Source: Pararge aegeria (lineage: Eukaryota; Arthropoda; Insecta; Lepidoptera; Nymphalidae). From it: 64,000 nt of DNA. The notes under the pieces were generated by a model. That model worked only from the letters and a program-made list of their open reading frames with translations, made no database searches and was not told where the DNA came from. A program made the position numbers and the translations under genes. The stretch covers positions 12,650,501 through 12,714,500 of the forward strand of contig NC_053190.1 in the NCBI RefSeq assembly GCF_905163445.1. The letters run 5' to 3'. Below are positions 1-11,746 of this stretch, piece after piece. Numbering within the stretch: position 1 is the stretch's first letter; every line of letters begins with the position of its first letter.

Positions 1-705
1 GTTCAAACCTCTCTCAAGGCTCTCATTATAAAGTGTTTAGCATTTAGTAGAAATTATGTAAATTATTGTATATGGACTGATTTGTTTTATAACCCGCCGG
101 AGGTCGCCTTTACTTCAAAAGTGTAAAGTATCAGAAGTTATTACGTAGTGAGTCATTATAATTGGCGATCGGAAAGTCGACCCTTGGTCTTAGGTATATG
201 GTATCTAAGTAGGTATTTGAAATAAAAGTTCCGCCTTACTCTAAAGTTTTCCCCCATACGCTTATGCAGACGCTATCGATTTTGTCTGTGTTAGGGGGAC
301 AGCCTGATAATCATATTATATCGTATTTTAAATATATTGCGCGAGGGACCGCTCTCTTATACAGCTACACATTGTATAGCCTGACCTTGAGTTCCGAACC
401 CCTTCGCAATTAATATTCGGCCAGATGAAAGGGTATATCTATCTAAATTAATTCATTGAAGTTTGACCGTCTATATAAATTCTGTATTATAAGTGTAGGT
501 TGTGTAGGCACCTATATGTCAAACTGGTTTATGATAAAATACTTAAGTAATAATGGTGTTTTGCCTCGATAATCTATTGGTTGGCATATTGAAATAGCAA
601 TAACAGGTTAGCAATTTTTAAAGGGCGACTAAGCCAAACATACATATTTAGCAAACAAACAAACTTTCACATTTATTATATTAGTATGGATTTTATCGGT
701 TAACA
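1..705. other. Unassigned AT-rich noncoding DNA
   Basis: No open reading frame with recognisable protein features and no clear repeat structure. A short stretch near 648-690, a run of AAAC units followed by a TTTATTATATTAGTATGG-like string, resembles the worn 3' tail of lepidopteran non-LTR elements; similar tails occur near 7340-7400 and 13,855-13,890. Confidence 0.5.
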
Positions 706-962
706 TGCGGCGACAGCCCAGTGGTGAAGTTAGGCTTCATATTCACTTTCGGGGGCCCCTTTTCGAATCCATAGGCGTTTTAAGCAATTAAAATATCACT
801 TATCCAACGATGAAGGAAAACATCGTGAGGAAACATCGTGCCTGTAGAGTTCTCCATAATTTTCCAGAAAGCGTGTGGTGTACACCAATCCATACTGGGC
901 CAGCGTGGTGGACTACGGCCTTCTCATTGTGGTACCCGTGACCATTAGTGGACCGGTAATGA
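706..962 (+). repeat. SINE family B copy, plus strand
   Basis: The copy begins with a tRNA-like head (GCGGCGACAGCCCAGTGGTG) and runs through a GAAGGAAAACATCGTGAGGA core to the tail GGGCCAGCGTGGTGGACTAC, ending in a GTGACC..GTGGACCGGTAATG segment. The same order of blocks occurs at 14.7, 19.1, 23.3, 26.3, 44.9 and 57.8 kb, so it is a dispersed family. The head, with its A-box-like motif, is consistent with RNA polymerase III origin. The copy is diverged. Confidence 0.75.
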
Positions 963-1330
963 GTTAAATTATGAATCAGTTGTTTATGTTTCTACATTGC
1001 CTTTTTAAATTTATATAACATGCCGTAAATTAACCTGTGGGCTGTAAGCCTCAATAATTAAAGATAATTTTCAAAACACAGCCTTGTGTCTACGCTATAT
1101 AATTATGTTCACTTGTCAAATTATTGAATCGCGGTTTCGGGGTGAAAATTAAACGTTAAACATAAAGTAACAAATCAACGCCGTTCTCGACAAATTCATT
1201 AAATATTAAGAAACTTTCTTAACATGTGCTCGTGACTTGTACGCAGTGATTTTCTTGCGATATAGCTAAATGAATCTGAGGTTGCTGTCAGAACGCCTTG
1301 AGCGAAGCTTTAGAACTATTCGCAGTAATA

Positions 1331-1448
1331 TCTCGTAATATTTTTTTCACCTAGGCTTCAGCATACTTCCTGTAAATTATTATATGCTTTATAATAAGTT
1401 ACAATAAGTATATGCTGAAGTCTAGGTGAAAAAAAAAATATTGCGAGA
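1331..1448. repeat. 118-bp fold-back (imperfect hairpin)
   Basis: The left arm, from TCTCGTAATATTTTTTTCAC through the CTAGGCTTCAGCATAC string, is mirrored by the right arm ending in GTGAA..AATATTGCGAGA. The arms are about 40 bp each with a few mismatches and an AT-rich centre of about 40 bp. It could be a tiny MITE or a local inverted duplication. The downstream 65-codon reading frame is only its right arm. Confidence 0.7.
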
Positions 1449-2489
1449 CATTACACCGCGATTGATTGCGCCATGTAGTGACGGAAGTGCTGGCTCATTT
1501 TTTGCGCTAAGGCTTGATTGGCTGTTTTGCGCAGAAATGCAGCCAACATTCTTGGCACTACTCCACAGAGGGATAACCTTGACAGTTAAAAGTTTATTTA
1601 TAACATTTATTGTAATATTATAATTAAAATTAAATAAAAAAGTTTACGCTTTATTAATATAAGAAGACGTCTGTAATATAATTATCGCGTTTACATAAAT
1701 AACAAGGTTCCAACGACTTACTAAACTTTGTTCCTGAATTCTTGCACGCTGATTTGTTTTTTTTGAATAAAATATCGCTTACGCTATATTTCAGTATTTT
1801 AACTATCGGTAAGCAGAAATATAAATAATATGCAGAAATCTTGTATATTTTGTTCCGTAGGTTTTTTTCGCCTTTGAATCGTTCATAATATTCATAATTC
1901 TTTATATATCTTCTTATACATGCACACTTCGAGGACACATATAGAGGGATCGTATTGTGGTTTTAAAGATATATCGCGTTTAATATTAACCGTCTATACT
2001 TTTACTGTTGATAGTACATGATACGACGATATCCTAAGCACCCTTTGACTATATCCGCCGTACACTACCTAATTACTTATCCTGATTACACACGCGTCGC
2101 TTTGCCGTATTTACTCGGGAAGTAATTAAAGGAAGGTAATCTAAAGCGTTCGCGAGCTCATACAAAATGCATTCGACGACGAGTACTCTTGCTCTTGGCG
2201 CTCAAAGGCATCGACGACGTAATTATTATAATTGGTCTGAAACATATTATACAGTACAGTGTCTCTGTAAAAATACCTTATTTCTGACGCGTTACGTTCG
2301 AAATGTGATAAAAAATATTATTGCTTTCTCATTTAGAGAAGAGAATGCCTGGAACATAATATATATGATATAGCGCCACTGTACTTACCTACACAGTTGT
2401 TGTGTTTTTTTTCTTATGCACCGCATAAAAAGTTTTCATCACTTTTTAATTGAAATATCGAAACACACATGTCACCTTTCCCTTTTGAA
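1449..2489. other. Unassigned noncoding DNA
   Basis: AT-rich sequence with only short chance reading frames. I see no codon-level or protein-level signal and no repeat family found elsewhere in the window. Confidence 0.5.
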
Positions 2490-2610
2490 TTGCCAGCTAA
2501 TTCTTAGACCTTGGTAGCTGTAACTCGAGAATCGCTGGTAGACTGGATAACCCTTTTTGCATCCCGAAGGCCCCAGAGATTCGACGCTAAAATCCACAAA
2601 AATGAAGCTG
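2490..2610 (-). pseudogene. Degenerate retroelement ORF fragment (GDPRAGSY/QRGNAAS type)
   Basis: Read on the minus strand, this fragment aligns with the better preserved copy at 17.0-17.3 kb: a VESLGPSG-like start followed by KRVIQST (KRVIEST in the other copy). It is broken by frameshifts. The sequence up to about 3.1 kb may be more of the same element, but I could not align it by eye. Confidence 0.4.
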
Positions 2611-3355
2611 CTAGCAAGGTTTTTATATATGCGCCTTTTGGGTTACTCGGCACTTCCCTGAATCTGGTTGCCAAAATGTCATTTTAGCCGTATCATAACG
2701 GCTAAAGTGCAATTTCAACCATTAGGCTTTCCTAGCCTCCAAAAAAACGAACGCCATACAATCAGGTCTGTGGCTATCGCTCTGCGACAAAACGTCAATT
2801 GGGGTACTGGCTAGCAAGAGATCTTCGGATTAGGACGTTGTCTATGGCATGAGAAGCGAACAGCGTTTCTAACAGAGACCGTAACTGTCGACGCCGTTAC
2901 CGCAGTGGCATCGATATGGCGGAATTATCGGTTGTGCCAAGCCTAAGGCGGATTACTTGAGCGACCGATAATTGAGTGGTTTGATCCAAAATAGTGCCCA
3001 GAATGGCAAAAGAAAGAGCGTGTTGCAGAGTAGAGCACAGTAGCCTAACTCTTTCACAGAGGCGCTGAAACGAGCTCGGTTTTTGGGTGTTCCTTTTTTT
3101 GCATTGAATACCGCACCACAGTTTCTATGAAGAAAAGCAATACAGAAAAAGAATACTGGGACTACGGTAAAAAAAGCATTTAGCTCTATGAGCTATCGAT
3201 AACTTTTTAGAAAAAAGATATGAGTGAGCCTTATAAAACAACTTCCCATGGAATGCTTTTGGAGTAACTAGGTTTTAGTCAAGGGCTGGCATAAGAAATG
3301 GGACGCCCGTCCCATTTTTACTGGAATGAAAAAACTTGTGAGTATAAGATTATAC
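2611..3355. other. Moderately GC-richer unassigned stretch
   Basis: This stretch has more balanced base composition than its surroundings and lies between two minus-strand retroelement remnants (2490-2610 and 3360-3545). It may be the eroded body of one of them. No continuous reading frame survives on either strand. Confidence 0.35.
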
Positions 3356-3359
3356 GTTT

Positions 3360-3545
3360 CATCATTCACATGACCCCAAGTATATTTTTGGTCTCCCTGT
3401 GATCCGTTTTATGTCGTGGTCCACCCCGTACGGGATCTACCAAAACTGCGCTTTCCAGTGAGGGGTTGCCACTCCAGCATTTTGGAACCCAAATGTCCAT
3501 CAGCTCTCCGAAGGTTTCCACCCATACGTAAATTTATCGGTTAAA
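3360..3545 (-). pseudogene. RTE-like LINE remnant, endonuclease-RT C-terminus
   Basis: On the minus strand a translated segment reads MLEWQPLTGKRSFGRSRTGW followed by T. This matches the conserved tail of insect endonuclease-reverse transcriptase ORFs (LEWRPRTGKRSVGRPPTRW type). Related fragments lie on the plus strand at 21.5, 48.2 and 49.1 kb. It is too short and frameshifted to be functional. Assignment to the RTE/BovB-like group is from memory of the motif. Confidence 0.55.
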
Positions 3546-4881
3546 TTCAAATTCTATTAATGCTAATGCCGGATGCAAATTACATGTCTCTGTAACCGTT
3601 CAAAGGAGTATAATTTATACCACCGCGGATCGCGTCTTTAAGCGTGATTAAGGCGCGTTTAGACTGGCGCGCGAAATGAAATTAGCGTAAATCACATCAC
3701 TGAGTAGGATTTACGATGTGCGCGGAATCTAATCAGTGTACGAATTATAGCGCAAGAGACGTTGGCTTTGAAACTAAACATTAAAATACAAACTTCCATT
3801 TCACTCTTATTTTTATTCCACCACAGTTACTTGTTAATCTGGTGGTATGCTAAATTGGTAGCGAATTTACCTGCAATTTATTGGTACGTATTTGTAATAA
3901 AGCAATACCTCTTATCTGTTTTTACGCGGCAACGCGACGTGGTTACAAATAAGCGTGGTTATAAATCGCTAAGAAGCGGCACGGCTTTGTCAGTAGGATT
4001 CGGAGATTGACTGAGTTTTTTTGCTCGTTTGTACGTAATTTAGCTATAGGATACCACGTATTCTAAAATGTTTGATCGATTTAAGTTAATTTGATATCGT
4101 TTGATTTCGAGATCATGGAACAAATGATAAATGTCATCAATACAGTGACATTGCTACCAATGGAGGTTTTATTTAAATTGTAAAGTTATACATTTCAAAC
4201 AATAAATAAAGAAATAGATCTTATTTGTAACCACTTCTGGTTGCACTCATAAAGTTGTAACTCTGTGTTTTAGTTAATCGATGTCGCTTGAATAACATAG
4301 CTATCTACTATATTCTTAACACGACTTGAAGGAAGCCTGGAAGTGAAACTGCGAAAGTTTCGTTGCATTAGATCCAGGTGTACTAGCACAAACCGGTTTA
4401 CCAAATTTTACATGGGCCAAGCAGAATTAAATATATTCTTCATGTATGCTCTTCAAAATGTTTCCACGGACTCTTGGCCTATCGGTGGTTTGGCTGGCTC
4501 CACGCTGAATCTAACGAAGCGTGACGCTGTTCGATGCAATGTATGTCACATGATAGTTATTTAGTTACTAAGTTGTAAACATGACATGTATTCAGCGGTA
4601 GGTTTTATATATAGGTGCATATAGCTCGCGTCAGGTAAAATGGATAGCCAATGCTAATAAGTGCGATTATACTTTTATAAATAAAAGTGCGGTGGTCCCA
4701 ACCTTACCTAACTTTTTGAAGGGATGTGCGTTTTTTTCTGTTTAATGTTGCGATCAAAATCAAGAGTCAATAGGCATCTTCTTTTTTTTTTCCTTCCATT
4801 TTATATTCGATCACATAGCAGTGATATTAGCTTAGCTAGCAGATTAGATTAGCTATATATATATAATATATTTTGTATTCC
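3546..4881. other. Unassigned noncoding DNA
   Basis: Two open frames (82 codons from 3762, 73 codons from 4343) show no domain, no splice context and no similarity I recognise. A short AT microsatellite lies at about 4853-4870. No dispersed repeat was detected. Confidence 0.45.
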
Positions 4882-5160
4882 TCTACAAGTAAGCCTTTAA
4901 CTGCAATCTTACATGATGGTAAGATGATGCAGTCTAAGATGGTCGCGGGCTATCCTGTTAGGGAGTATGGAAGTTATATTAAACCCACACTTCCAATCGG
5001 TTTCTACACTACATCGTACCGGAGCGCTAAATCGCTTAGCGGGCTATAGCCACCAGACCACACCAGAGCAAATTTGGAAATTATAAATCCCGGCCTCCGC
5101 TGGGTATCATACCCGGGACCTAAAACCACAGTGCTCACCGCTGCGCCAGGGAGCTCGAAG
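4882..5160 (-). repeat. SINE family C, near full-length copy, minus strand
   Basis: On the minus strand the head TGGCGCAGCGGTGAGCACTG (A-box like) precedes GGTCCCGGGTATGATAC (B-box like). The body contains CGCTAAGCGATTTAGCG and ends TAGACTGCATCATC..TTGCAGTTAAAGGC. It is the only copy here that keeps the tRNA-like head; the copies at 8.2, 14.05, 17.8, 25.1 and 59.8 kb carry body and tail only. An open frame at 5074-5331 on the plus strand lies across it and is not a gene. Confidence 0.7.
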
Positions 5161-5430
5161 TTTATAAAATGTAAAAAGAATATTATAGGTACTATATTTT
5201 ATTTAGCAGAGGCAAACAATCTGCCGTATTTCGACGTACGCCAGTCTTATCTTATTCCAACATTTCCATCAATAAGAATTCTACCTTGCATATTGGAGAA
5301 AAGAAACTGCAAACAAAAATCCGAATACTAATGGAAAAGTAATACCGAGTATTCGATGCAGAATTTGTGATATCTGACGGTCTCTGCCTCCTCGATATAA
5401 CGTCTGCCAAGGGATTTAATAACTAGAATG

Positions 5431-5832
5431 CCAGTATATAATATATATATGTAAAAGAGAAAATGTGTGGGTATGTTCCGTATAGGCTCCGAAACGGCTG
5501 GACCGATTTCAATGAAACTTTCAGAGAATCTCCGGATTTATCTGGCGATTGATCCTGTAAAGTTTGGTGACGATCGGAGCACTCTTATTTTTGAACTTTC
5601 AAACTGTCAAATACAGCTTTTATTTACTATGATTATATTCTATTGTTGGGTGTACATGGGTGTAGATAATGATCTTCACCCGCTCGAGAAGAGAATATAA
5701 GAGAATGAATACGGAGATAAATAAATGATTTAATATATTATGAGACTTAAATTAAAAATTTAATAATGTAAGTTCATTGTTTAAATAAAATAAAGCCAAA
5801 TCTAGCCCGGTGAAGCGGGCTGGGTACGCTAG
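5431..5832 (+). mobile_element. Non-autonomous Helitron, about 400 bp
   Basis: The 5' part carries the lepidopteran Helitron-like string TAGGCTCCGAAACGGCTGGA. The 3' end has a GC-rich hairpin (AGCCCG at 5804-5809 pairing with CGGGCT at 5816-5821, 6-nt loop) followed 8 bases later by CTAG and then T, the expected Helitron 3' terminus with insertion next to T. No Rep/helicase coding sequence is present. The exact 5' end is estimated. Confidence 0.65.
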
Positions 5833-6396
5833 TACTACATATAGGGTAGATGGTACATAATTTTTGGTTCTTTGTAAGTTATTACCGCATGCACATTACG
5901 CGCGCTAACAATATAACAATATATACGGTGAGCGAACGACCGCCTTTTTGGTTCCGCGATTCATGAACGAACTACCTTCAACGTTGATCCAAAATGTAAA
6001 TAATAAAAACATTAAGCGTAAACTCTAAGAATACTTTTTAGCGAAGTTAGTTGGCTGACTCTTTGTATCTAGTATAGTTTATATTCATTTATTTTGGTAC
6101 TTACTACTATTAAAAATTAAAATGTACACGCTTACTTAGTTGCTATCGTTCTACAATGTAGCAGTATGTTTTTCCCACAGCTGGTTTTTTATTCTTCTAA
6201 TTAACACCTAAGGTAATCGTTGCAGATACGCACCGAGGACAAACCTCTGCGGTTTTTTCGGTGCTTTATTTTGTTTATTATTTTAAGTTACTTGTCTTTT
6301 AGTTTTTTGGGAAAGTAGTCCAACAGTTCGTCAACTTTAGGGGTGGAGAGTGACTTAATAACAAAATTCTTTATTATACGGCAAAACATTATAATA
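5833..6396. other. Unassigned noncoding DNA
   Basis: No gene and no clear repeat. It lies between the Helitron and the mariner remnant. Confidence 0.45.
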
Positions 6397-6712
6397 GGTT
6401 GGGGAAAAAGTCTTTTCGCATTATAGTATCTATTGTATGAACTTGTAATAAAATCTCTTTGGCTATACTATTTGTATCTGGCTGGTTTAAGTATCATTAA
6501 AATTTTAAATTTTAAAGAAGATAATTCCAAATTCAAGTTAGGAAATTTTTTTTCTATCAATATAAAAGAATTTTTATTTGTTTTAATTCGAATTATAAAA
6601 GAATTTTTATTTGTTTTTCGTACTGTGAAGATGAGTGAATCTAATAAAGAAATTCGATACATTTTAAAATGTTACACCAAAAAATTTATTATGGACCTAG
6701 TGCAGCGTAAAT
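6397..6712 (+). mobile_element. Mariner-like element, truncated 5' part with transposase start
   Basis: The sequence after the TA dinucleotide at 6395-6396 starts GGTTGGGGAAAAAGTCTTTT, the terminal inverted repeat start of insect mariner elements. From 6632 a reading frame begins MSESNKEIRYILKC, which matches the usual amino end of such mariner transposases, but it stops after about 28 codons. No catalytic DDD region and no second terminal repeat are present. The leader contains a direct duplication of a ~27-bp AT-rich block (around 6561-6618). The 93-codon frame starting at 6433 runs through the leader into this start and is not itself the gene. Confidence 0.75.
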
Positions 6713-7879
6713 AAATTATTTTATTATTCCACGCTCACCTACCCTGTGCAACTCGCGCAATAAGATAAAGTTCTTTCTTTCTTGCAGACTATTTCAAGCA
6801 CGCTTCATTCCCATGCGAAACTGTAGCAACAACTCAGGTTAACGTTACTTATTTCGAAAAAAAACACTTCTTTTCTGAAGCAGTGCTTCTAATACCAATC
6901 TCGGTTGTGATTTGGTGATACATCAGATAATTAAATATGTCGTAATTCTATTCGTCACATTATCTTAAAAAGCCAACACCAAAGACTACTAAAAATAAAA
7001 AAGTTTGAACCCATCTTTTGCAGTCAAGCGGGCTCCATAATAATTAATAGTGTATTGTCAGCTGTGACGGAAAGAGAGTAATTAATATTTTTATAGAATA
7101 TCAAAGATGTTTTAAATTTTAAAGAAGGAAAGTAAGGAAAATAATATATCTGTGGCTGCTCCCGCCTATATTGTAATAAGTATTGATGTAATGAAATTTG
7201 AAAGGTTTCTTTATCCGTCTCCAGGATGCAATCTTTATCTTAGATTAGCTCTACTACAAAACCAATGTTATTATGATTTCCATAACAGCCCTTATAATCC
7301 CGAGATTTAAAGTACCCTATGCTTGTCCCCGGGGTGCAAACATAGGTAACAAAAAAGTAACCAAACAGACATACTTTTACATTCATAATATTAGTGTGGA
7401 TTGAACTATTTTCATCCATACTCGATACTCGAAATAATACCAATACCCAAATTAATTTTATAGGGAGTCTAGAAATCCCGAACGTGGTTATTGCTTAATA
7501 GCATCACTGAAACCACAGCCTTTAGCGGCCATCTTTATCATCCGTGGCATCTGCAGATGACTTTATGATAATATCGGTACGGTGTGATTAGTTTGGTCAC
7601 ACACGCACCGAGTATTTTGGTCAAATATTTTGTTATTTTAATTTATGAATATGAATATCTACCTGATTTACGTTACGAGACAAAGTATACAAAGTATACC
7701 CAATTTTGTAAAAAAAACATAACAAGATTCTTATAAAAAAATGCAAATTAGTCACATGGATTTGTGACCCTCGTCTATATTTAAATTACGACTAAGGTAT
7801 TCCACATTTGGCCGTTATCTATAATGACCTTGTAGAGCATCAATAATAGAGTATTCAAAAATATCTCAGTACCACCCTA
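6713..7879. other. Unassigned noncoding DNA with a short LINE-like tail
   Basis: Apart from a tail-like string around 7340-7400, typical of lepidopteran retroposon ends, I see no gene and no defined element. Confidence 0.45.
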
Positions 7880-8090
7880 AAGTTAGAAAATTGGTGTTGC
7901 CCTGTGCCTCAGATGGCGTGCTAAGCCACAGGTCCGAGTTACTGCCGTGACGTGGTTACCATTGTTCAAATCCCGGTAACACGAATGGGCGCAAGGTGAA
8001 GAGCTAAGCTTTACTAGTCTCTCTTCGATGAGAGATGTATATGCTCAGTAGTGGGACATTTATAGCCTAAAACCAACAAACAACGATCAA
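7880..8090 (+). repeat. SINE-like repeat with AGTAGTGGGACATTTATAG tail
   Basis: A B-box-like GTTCAAATCCC at about 7966-7976 is followed by GAATGGGCGCAAGG and the tail CAGTAGTGGGACATTTATAG, a common ending of lepidopteran interspersed repeats. A short related tail occurs near 49,686-49,705. Confidence 0.5.
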
Positions 8091-8187
8091 TGAGTTTGAT
8101 AACCTCCCTGGCACTGTGCTGTGGGCTGGGGTTTGTAAGTGTCGATTCGTTCCCTGACGGGAGTAATTTAAAAAAAATTACAACTTT

Positions 8188-8530
8188 TTCCTCATCTGGT
8201 TTGGTGGGAGGCTTAGTCGTGGCTACAGGCAAAGACGTGCCGCTACTCGTTACAACGTTACCGGTATGCGTTTAATATAACTGCCATATCCCTAACAGGT
8301 TAAGCTGCTGCTGTCTTACGTCTGTTTTCTATATTCAATCTATCTGTAATCTGTTGATAAGTTGCTTAGTAAAGTTGCTATTTGTTAAAAGTTGTATGGA
8401 TATTTTTAGGCAATAACAACGTTGCTAAGATATAAATCTATAGATTACGGATAGATTGAATATATAAAATGGGCATTAGACATTACATACTAGTGAGATT
8501 GCAGTTAAGGAATAACTTTTATTGCATAAA
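8188..8530 (+). repeat. SINE family C copy, interrupted by a small palindromic insertion
   Basis: The body block with GCAAAGACGTGCCGCTACTC and CCCTAACAGGTTA lies before 8330, and the tail TGAGATTGCAGTTAAGG plus an A-rich end lies at about 8495-8530. Between them sits a 135-bp palindromic element at 8330-8464. The two halves keep the order seen in the uninterrupted copies at 25.1 and 59.8 kb. Confidence 0.6.
8330..8464. mobile_element. 135-bp MITE-like palindrome with TA-rich ends
   Basis: The terminal inverted repeats are TATTCAATCTATCTGTAATCT on the left and its complement with one change on the right, ending GATTGAATA. Both ends abut TA dinucleotides, as expected for a Tc1/mariner-type MITE. 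It sits inside a SINE family C copy, so it arrived later. Confidence 0.6.
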
Positions 8531-9553
8531 AAAAAAGTTAAAATGAATTTTAGAATGATAGTGGTACGGTATGCTAATTAAATCCGGTATGTATGCGACG
8601 GAGCTTACCCGATATAGTTTTCATTTAGGATCTTATTTCGAATTTTGTCTTTATTGTTGGATAAAAGCGCTGATTGGTCGCATTTACGAAAGGCACGAGT
8701 TTTCCGTCTCTAAACGTTGCTGATTAATGTTTAGGGCCCGTCTCGGAGTTACGAATTGAATTAGTATTAAAACTTTTCAGACTGTGATGGTTTAATGATT
8801 AATGCAACTTTTAAAAGTCAAGTGGAATGTTCAGCGCTTTAAATATAAAATATAAGTTTATTTAAAAGAAGCGATTTATGTTTATTTTAAAACCAAAATG
8901 GATTAAGCTTATGAATGTTCTTAAAGTTAAGTGGTGCGTTTGAGATAAAAGCTTTTGTATCCATCACTATTTTACTGAAAACAAGTCGACTGATTTTGTT
9001 GTTGCTTTGGTGTATATTATACTGCAGGGTAATGAGGACGATATATAATACATATTAAAAAAAAAACTTAATCCATGCATGAAAGTTATACGAAGGTAAT
9101 TCTTTGGCGTTAATTACAACTGTTTTTATGGTTACTTTACGTTAAAAATATTTTTGATGATTGTCAATGTTATAGTTTTTATTGATAATCATCCGTTAGC
9201 GGGCTAACTGATGCATATCAGTAAAAACTATTACATTGATCAACTTACAATTTAGTTTTTGGCGCTGAATGTTAAGAAGGAAACAATATATTTTTTTACT
9301 TTATACGGCATTGTTACAATGCTATGTCACCTTTTTAATATAGTTTTGAACTAAGTTTTAGCTTGTAGTGGTCATACTAATCTGAATTCAAAATAAATTA
9401 TGTTTTTTTTCCGTACAATGTACAAGATAGCATAAAAACTAAAACAAATTTTGTTTGACTCTGTACTAATAAAAAGCAGAAATAAAATACTTTCTACAAC
9501 TTTATAATCTACAACTTTCTTTAATAGGAAATATTTTATTTCCTGCTTTTTAG
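8531..9553. other. Noncoding DNA with two fold-backs
   Basis: Two imperfect inverted repeats are visible. One has 18-bp arms at 9164-9181 and 9222-9239 with one mismatch. The other is a fold-back at about 9471-9552 with arms built on AAAAAGCAGAAATAAAATA. No coding signal. Confidence 0.5.
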
Positions 9554-9665
9554 ATAGATAGATAGAATGTCTTTATTACACATACAGAAAAAAAAACAAA
9601 TTAAACAAAAGGTAAATAAATATATATGCAAATATAAAGGCGGCCTTATCGCTTGAAGCGATGTC
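9554..9665 (-). repeat. LINE 3' end fragment, minus strand
   Basis: The segment runs from a GATA/AATGTCTTTATT-type tail to GGCGGCCTTATCGCTTGAAG and GCGATGTCC. Its complement is a common lepidopteran non-LTR 3' UTR (GCGATCNNTAAGCGATAAGGC motif). Other fragments are at 54.04 kb (plus), 56.28 kb (short) and 63.34 kb (minus). Confidence 0.5.
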
Positions 9666-10240
9666 CTCCAGACAGCCTTTGGTTGATGATGCAACCAAAA
9701 AGCTTTTTAGTTGTAAAACAAAATAGATCTTCGCCAAACTGGATCGGGACCACCTCTGAAGTATAACATACCAAACAAAAAATAATCGTCAAAATCGGTT
9801 TACAATTGGCGGAGTAATAGAGTAAAAAAACATTCAATTGAATTGGGAACCTCTCCTCTTTTGTCGGTTGAAAAATACAGAAATCGCAGCTCCATAATCA
9901 ACTACATTTATATTCCTTGGAGATAGTGGACCTTAGCGGAAATAATCACTAACCTCACTATAATTGGGACAAAAACCCTTGTTTAAACCGGACCAGCATC
10001 TGCGGGGGACACTATTGTGACACCCCTGACCTAACTGACCGAGGAAATTATAAATTGCGCGCAATGGGCTGATTTTCCATTGTCAGATATTTCCCCCATT
10101 ATGATTAAATAATAATATACTGGAAATTATAATGTATGAATAAAATAAGAAATACGATTCTATAATTTTGGAAATCCACAAAATTTAAAAAGAAAGTGGA
10201 CTGTAACATGATAAATATTAGAAGTAAGAATTAACTTGTA
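9666..10240. other. Unassigned noncoding DNA
   Basis: No gene or clear repeat seen, apart from chance reading frames. Confidence 0.45.
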
Positions 10241-10670
10241 GTGCAGATTACTAGGCTGCATAAAATTAGTAATGCATTTAAGTGTAATTTTATATCATTT
10301 TATAACAAATTACCAGATGACATCCTTAAGATGTCTCTCAATAAGTTCAAAGTTTATATAAAACGTAAGCTTACAGAAAAATCCTATTATAATATTAAAG
10401 ATTGCATGTATGATAAAAAAGCTTGGGTATGAATTGCTCTTACTTTATAGCTTAACATTAACTCGACTGTGAGATGGTGATAACAAAAAAAAACCTGCCT
10501 AAGTTTGTTGTGACCTCTTCTTAGACCAGGGCGCGCTTGGAACCCTCCTAGCTTTAGTTTTAAGTTAACGAATGTAATTATCACCATCACTAACATTAGA
10601 CTAACATGTTACATGTATGAACGCTTAATAAGTGCCTGTGATAAGGTCTACGTAAATAAAACATTTTTGA
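10241..10670 (+). pseudogene. Jockey-like LINE, C-terminus of reverse transcriptase ORF plus 3' UTR
   Basis: A 63-codon frame reads TRLHKISNAFKCNFISFYNK, then LPDDILKMSLNKF, and ends DKKAWV-stop. This matches the carboxyl end of insect jockey/CR1-like reverse transcriptase ORFs. It continues into a 3' UTR block (GTGAGATGGTGATAAC, an A run, then TTAGACCAGGGCGCG) that recurs without coding part at 23.6 kb (+), 33.1 kb (-) and 47.3 kb (-). It is 5'-truncated, the usual product of incomplete reverse transcription, and is not functional. Confidence 0.7.
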
Positions 10671-11746
10671 ATTTAAATTCGAATTTATGTCAATCATCAA
10701 AAATATTGTATCATCGAGATCGAGATGTAAAAGTGATTTGGCTTATAATATAAAATAATGCAAACAAAGGATGATGCCTTTGTTTGCATTATAATCCAAG
10801 TCCTTCGAAATTTAAAAATCAAACCACTTTAAACTTGAATTCATAAGGTAACCTCTATGATATGTGAAAATTGAAATGCACAGTTTAAAAAACCGCGCCA
10901 GTTGCCGCTACCCGCCATTTTATTTATTTTAGCCGCTTTTGTCCGTATCCCGTATCAGTAGACTGTGGACTTACCAAACTGATATATTGATATATGATAG
11001 CATTGTCCTTGGTGACGTTTAGATTTTCATCCTCATTGAGACCTAACTGTCTTGTGATTGGTTTTAAAACACGCCAAAATGGACGAAAGCTTGACGCGTT
11101 TGTTTGACCTCGCTATTAACATAGTTTGTGATGGCGATCAAAAGTAAAAAAAAGTGCCGAGTATTGCATACAAACATGCAATTTGAATCACAAAACTAGT
11201 CAGCCATATCTATTAGTGCTTATTCAAATATCAACATACGCTCCCTTCTAAATTATCGATTTCAGGTATTTGGAGGCGGTTCATTGGATCGGCATCGAGG
11301 GGCAGAGGTCTTTGTACGGCCCTCCACTTTCTAATTCAGTTAATTTGGCCTTTAAATCTCATATTGCAAAATGGACGCGGACAATAATTGCGTTTGGTAA
11401 ACACCACACCGGTCTGGAAACACGGGGTATCCATTAGTTGAGTCTATTAGGCTTTGTTTACATACGTACGTATAGGAAGCATGCAAATGTATCTTTAAAT
11501 AATATTGTTTTTTTTTTCGAAATCGTATTTGAAATTCGTACGTGACGAACTATGATATACTTGAAAGACTTTTTATCTCTTTTTTCAAAATAAAACTTGA
11601 TTTCTGAACCCTACAGATAACGCGCTACGTTTAGTATATTTAATCGTTGTTTATTTGTAATATTTTAACTGTTTCTATCATATTTATTTTCTTACCTGCA
11701 CAGTGTGATGACAGATTGTGTGTCCGAATCAAATATTCGAGTTTAA
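10671..11746. other. Unassigned noncoding DNA with one short hairpin
   Basis: A perfect hairpin (16-bp arms 10,755-10,770 and 10,777-10,792, 6-nt loop) is the only structure found. The rest has no coding or repeat signal. Confidence 0.5.

Noticed and set aside
3762..4010. 82-codon plus-strand frame with hydrophobic start
   Set aside because: No domain, no splice context, no supporting neighbour; length is within chance for AT-rich DNA of this size.
5074..5331. 85-codon plus-strand frame
   Set aside because: Half of it is a minus-strand SINE family C copy.
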